Shown here: piece by piece, positions 5,914-6,313 of the stretch
Position numbering within the stretch: position 1 is the stretch's first letter
Layout: each line of letters opens with the position of its first letter
Assembly (NCBI GenBank): GCA_937916195.1
Contig: CALFTO010000093.1
Coordinates: 1 to 6,313 of the forward strand
Direction: 5' to 3'
DNA length: 6,313 nt
From: an uncultured Clostridia bacterium
GTDB taxonomy: Bacteria > Bacillota > Clostridia > Oscillospirales > Acutalibacteraceae
Notes under the pieces: model-generated
Told to the model about the DNA's origin: nothing
The model's database searches: none
The model's input: only the letters and a program-made list of their open reading frames with translations
Translations under genes and position numbers: made by a program

Positions 5914-6035
5914 TCTGCTCCTTTAATAAGCTGTGCTATCCATTCAAAATTTTGAACGGCTTGCCTGTTTACCGACCTTAGAAAAGACGGTAACGCAGTC
6001 GCTGAAAACACAACCGTTATTCTCGCTTTGTGACC
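5914..6035 (-). other. Leader of the 3D-protein gene with two hairpins, no recognised riboswitch
   Basis: About 122 nt between the predicted start (~6035) and the start codon. On the minus strand TTACCG...CGGTAA (5969-5993) closes a 13-nt loop in which further pairs are possible, extended by CTG/CAG at 5965-5967 and 5996-5998. Downstream, CCGTTCAA-AATT-TTGAATGG (5940-5959) forms an 8-bp stem with one G-U pair, ending 16 nt before AAGGAG. I compared it by eye with the c-di-AMP (ydaO) and c-di-GMP riboswitches that precede cell-wall genes in Firmicutes and saw no match. A frame of about 33 codons from GTG ends at TGA overlapping the ATG, but has no good ribosome site. Function unknown. Confidence 0.5.
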
Positions 6036-6041
6036 TTGCAC

Positions 6042-6070
6042 ATTATATTCAACCGTCAACAAAAAGTCAA
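6042..6070 (-). promoter_or_regulatory. Sigma-A promoter of the 3D-protein gene
   Basis: On the minus strand, TTGACT at 6065-6070 is followed after exactly 17 bp by a perfect TATAAT at 6042-6047. The predicted start is near 6035. It is the strongest promoter match in this spacer; the spacer between the boxes also contains an off-phase TTGACG. Confidence 0.87.
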
Positions 6071-6313
6071 ATTTTTTTGAAAAAGTTTTTTGTGCAAATG
6101 TGCCAAAAACCGAAGTCAATTTTTGACTGAATATCCCAATTAACCTCTTTTTTACACCATATATTGTGGTTTTCGTGTGGTTTTGCGCTGAATTTTTTGT
6201 GAGATTTTTAAAAAAACATTAAATTATTACAAAACGGTTACAAAATTTTAAGTTTTTTGCCTGTTTTTCACCCCTATCTTGTCCTTATTCTATGTAGATT
6301 TTTTGGAAAATAT
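6071..6313. other. Upstream non-coding region, AT-rich, regulatory repeats only
   Basis: No open frame with coding character is visible on either strand. The stretch is AT-rich and holds the WalR box described separately, an inverted repeat AGTCAA-TTT-TTGACT at 6114-6128, and two tandem TGTGGTTTT copies at 6165-6173 and 6176-6184 with an 11-bp period. I saw no terminator or tRNA. The gene beyond position 6313 cannot be identified. Confidence 0.6.
6226..6242 (-). promoter_or_regulatory. Candidate WalR (YycF) box
   Basis: On the minus strand TGTAAC-CGTTT-TGTAAT fits the WalR consensus TGT(A/T)A(A/T/C)-N5-TGT(A/T)A(A/T/C) at all twelve defined positions. WalRK is the cell-wall homeostasis two-component system of Firmicutes and controls autolysin genes, including the 3D-domain yocH in Bacillus. 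The box is about 155 bp upstream of the -35 of the mapped promoter, farther than usual for direct activation, so an additional promoter or chance occurrence in AT-rich DNA are alternatives. Confidence 0.55.

Noticed and set aside
5914..6060. c-di-AMP or c-di-GMP riboswitch in the 3D-gene leader
   Set aside because: The conserved cores of these riboswitches are not recognisable by eye; only generic hairpins are seen.
5910..6119. 69-codon minus-strand frame whose TGA overlaps the 3D gene ATG
   Set aside because: Its TTG start lacks a ribosome site and the frame contains the -35 and -10 boxes of the 3D-gene promoter, so the full frame cannot be read from that transcript. The product resembles no family I know.
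1..6313. CRISPR array, tRNA/rRNA, transposase or phage gene
   Set aside because: No regularly spaced repeats, no cloverleaf or rRNA sequence, and no transposase or phage-like frame on either strand.

Overview
The window looks like chromosomal core DNA from a low-GC Gram-positive anaerobe of the class Clostridia, possibly an uncultured gut member of the Oscillospiraceae/Ruminococcaceae. The signs are a perfect HrcA/CIRCE operator in front of groES-groEL, an EndoA-type MazF, a lipoprotein directly after a fused NAD(P)H-hydrate repair enzyme, a YabE-type DUF348/G5/3D cell-wall protein, strong AGGAG-type ribosome sites and sigma-A promoters with 17-bp spacers. The taxonomic guess is inference; no rRNA or marker gene is present to settle it. 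All recognised genes lie on the minus strand, so transcription runs from high to low coordinates.

Layout in transcription order. (1) 6313-5914 is a 400-bp non-coding region holding a consensus WalR (YycF) box at 6226-6242, a strong sigma-A promoter at 6042-6070 and a leader of about 120 nt. (2) 5913-4648 encodes a secreted DUF348/G5/3D protein of the YabE/Rpf-like class, closed by a rho-independent terminator at 4603-4631. (3) The U-tract of that terminator runs into the -35 box of the next promoter (4569-4597). This drives a probable operon: a DUF3267 membrane zincin-like protein (4536-3958), the bifunctional NAD(P)HX epimerase/dehydratase nnr (3931-2396), a small LolA/GerS-like lipoprotein (2384-1863) and, after a 112-bp gap, mazF (1750-1406). 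(4) A two-hairpin GC-rich repeat (1344-1388) separates mazF from the groE operon: promoter 1260-1288, CIRCE 1229-1255, groES 1189-905 and groEL from 889 off the window edge (296 codons present).

Functionally the window joins protein-quality control (GroES/GroEL under HrcA), metabolite repair (Nnr), an RNA-cleaving stress toxin (MazF) and envelope biology (3D protein, lipoprotein). The order nnr - lipoprotein - mazF resembles the Firmicute cluster in which alanine racemase (alr) and the antitoxin mazE sit between the lipoprotein gene and mazF. Both are absent here, leaving a catalytically intact MazF with no antitoxin beside it. No new multi-gene system is evident. The best leads are the orphan MazF, the WalR box before the 3D protein, the abutting terminator and promoter that also moves the DUF3267 start, and the unassigned leader of the 3D gene.
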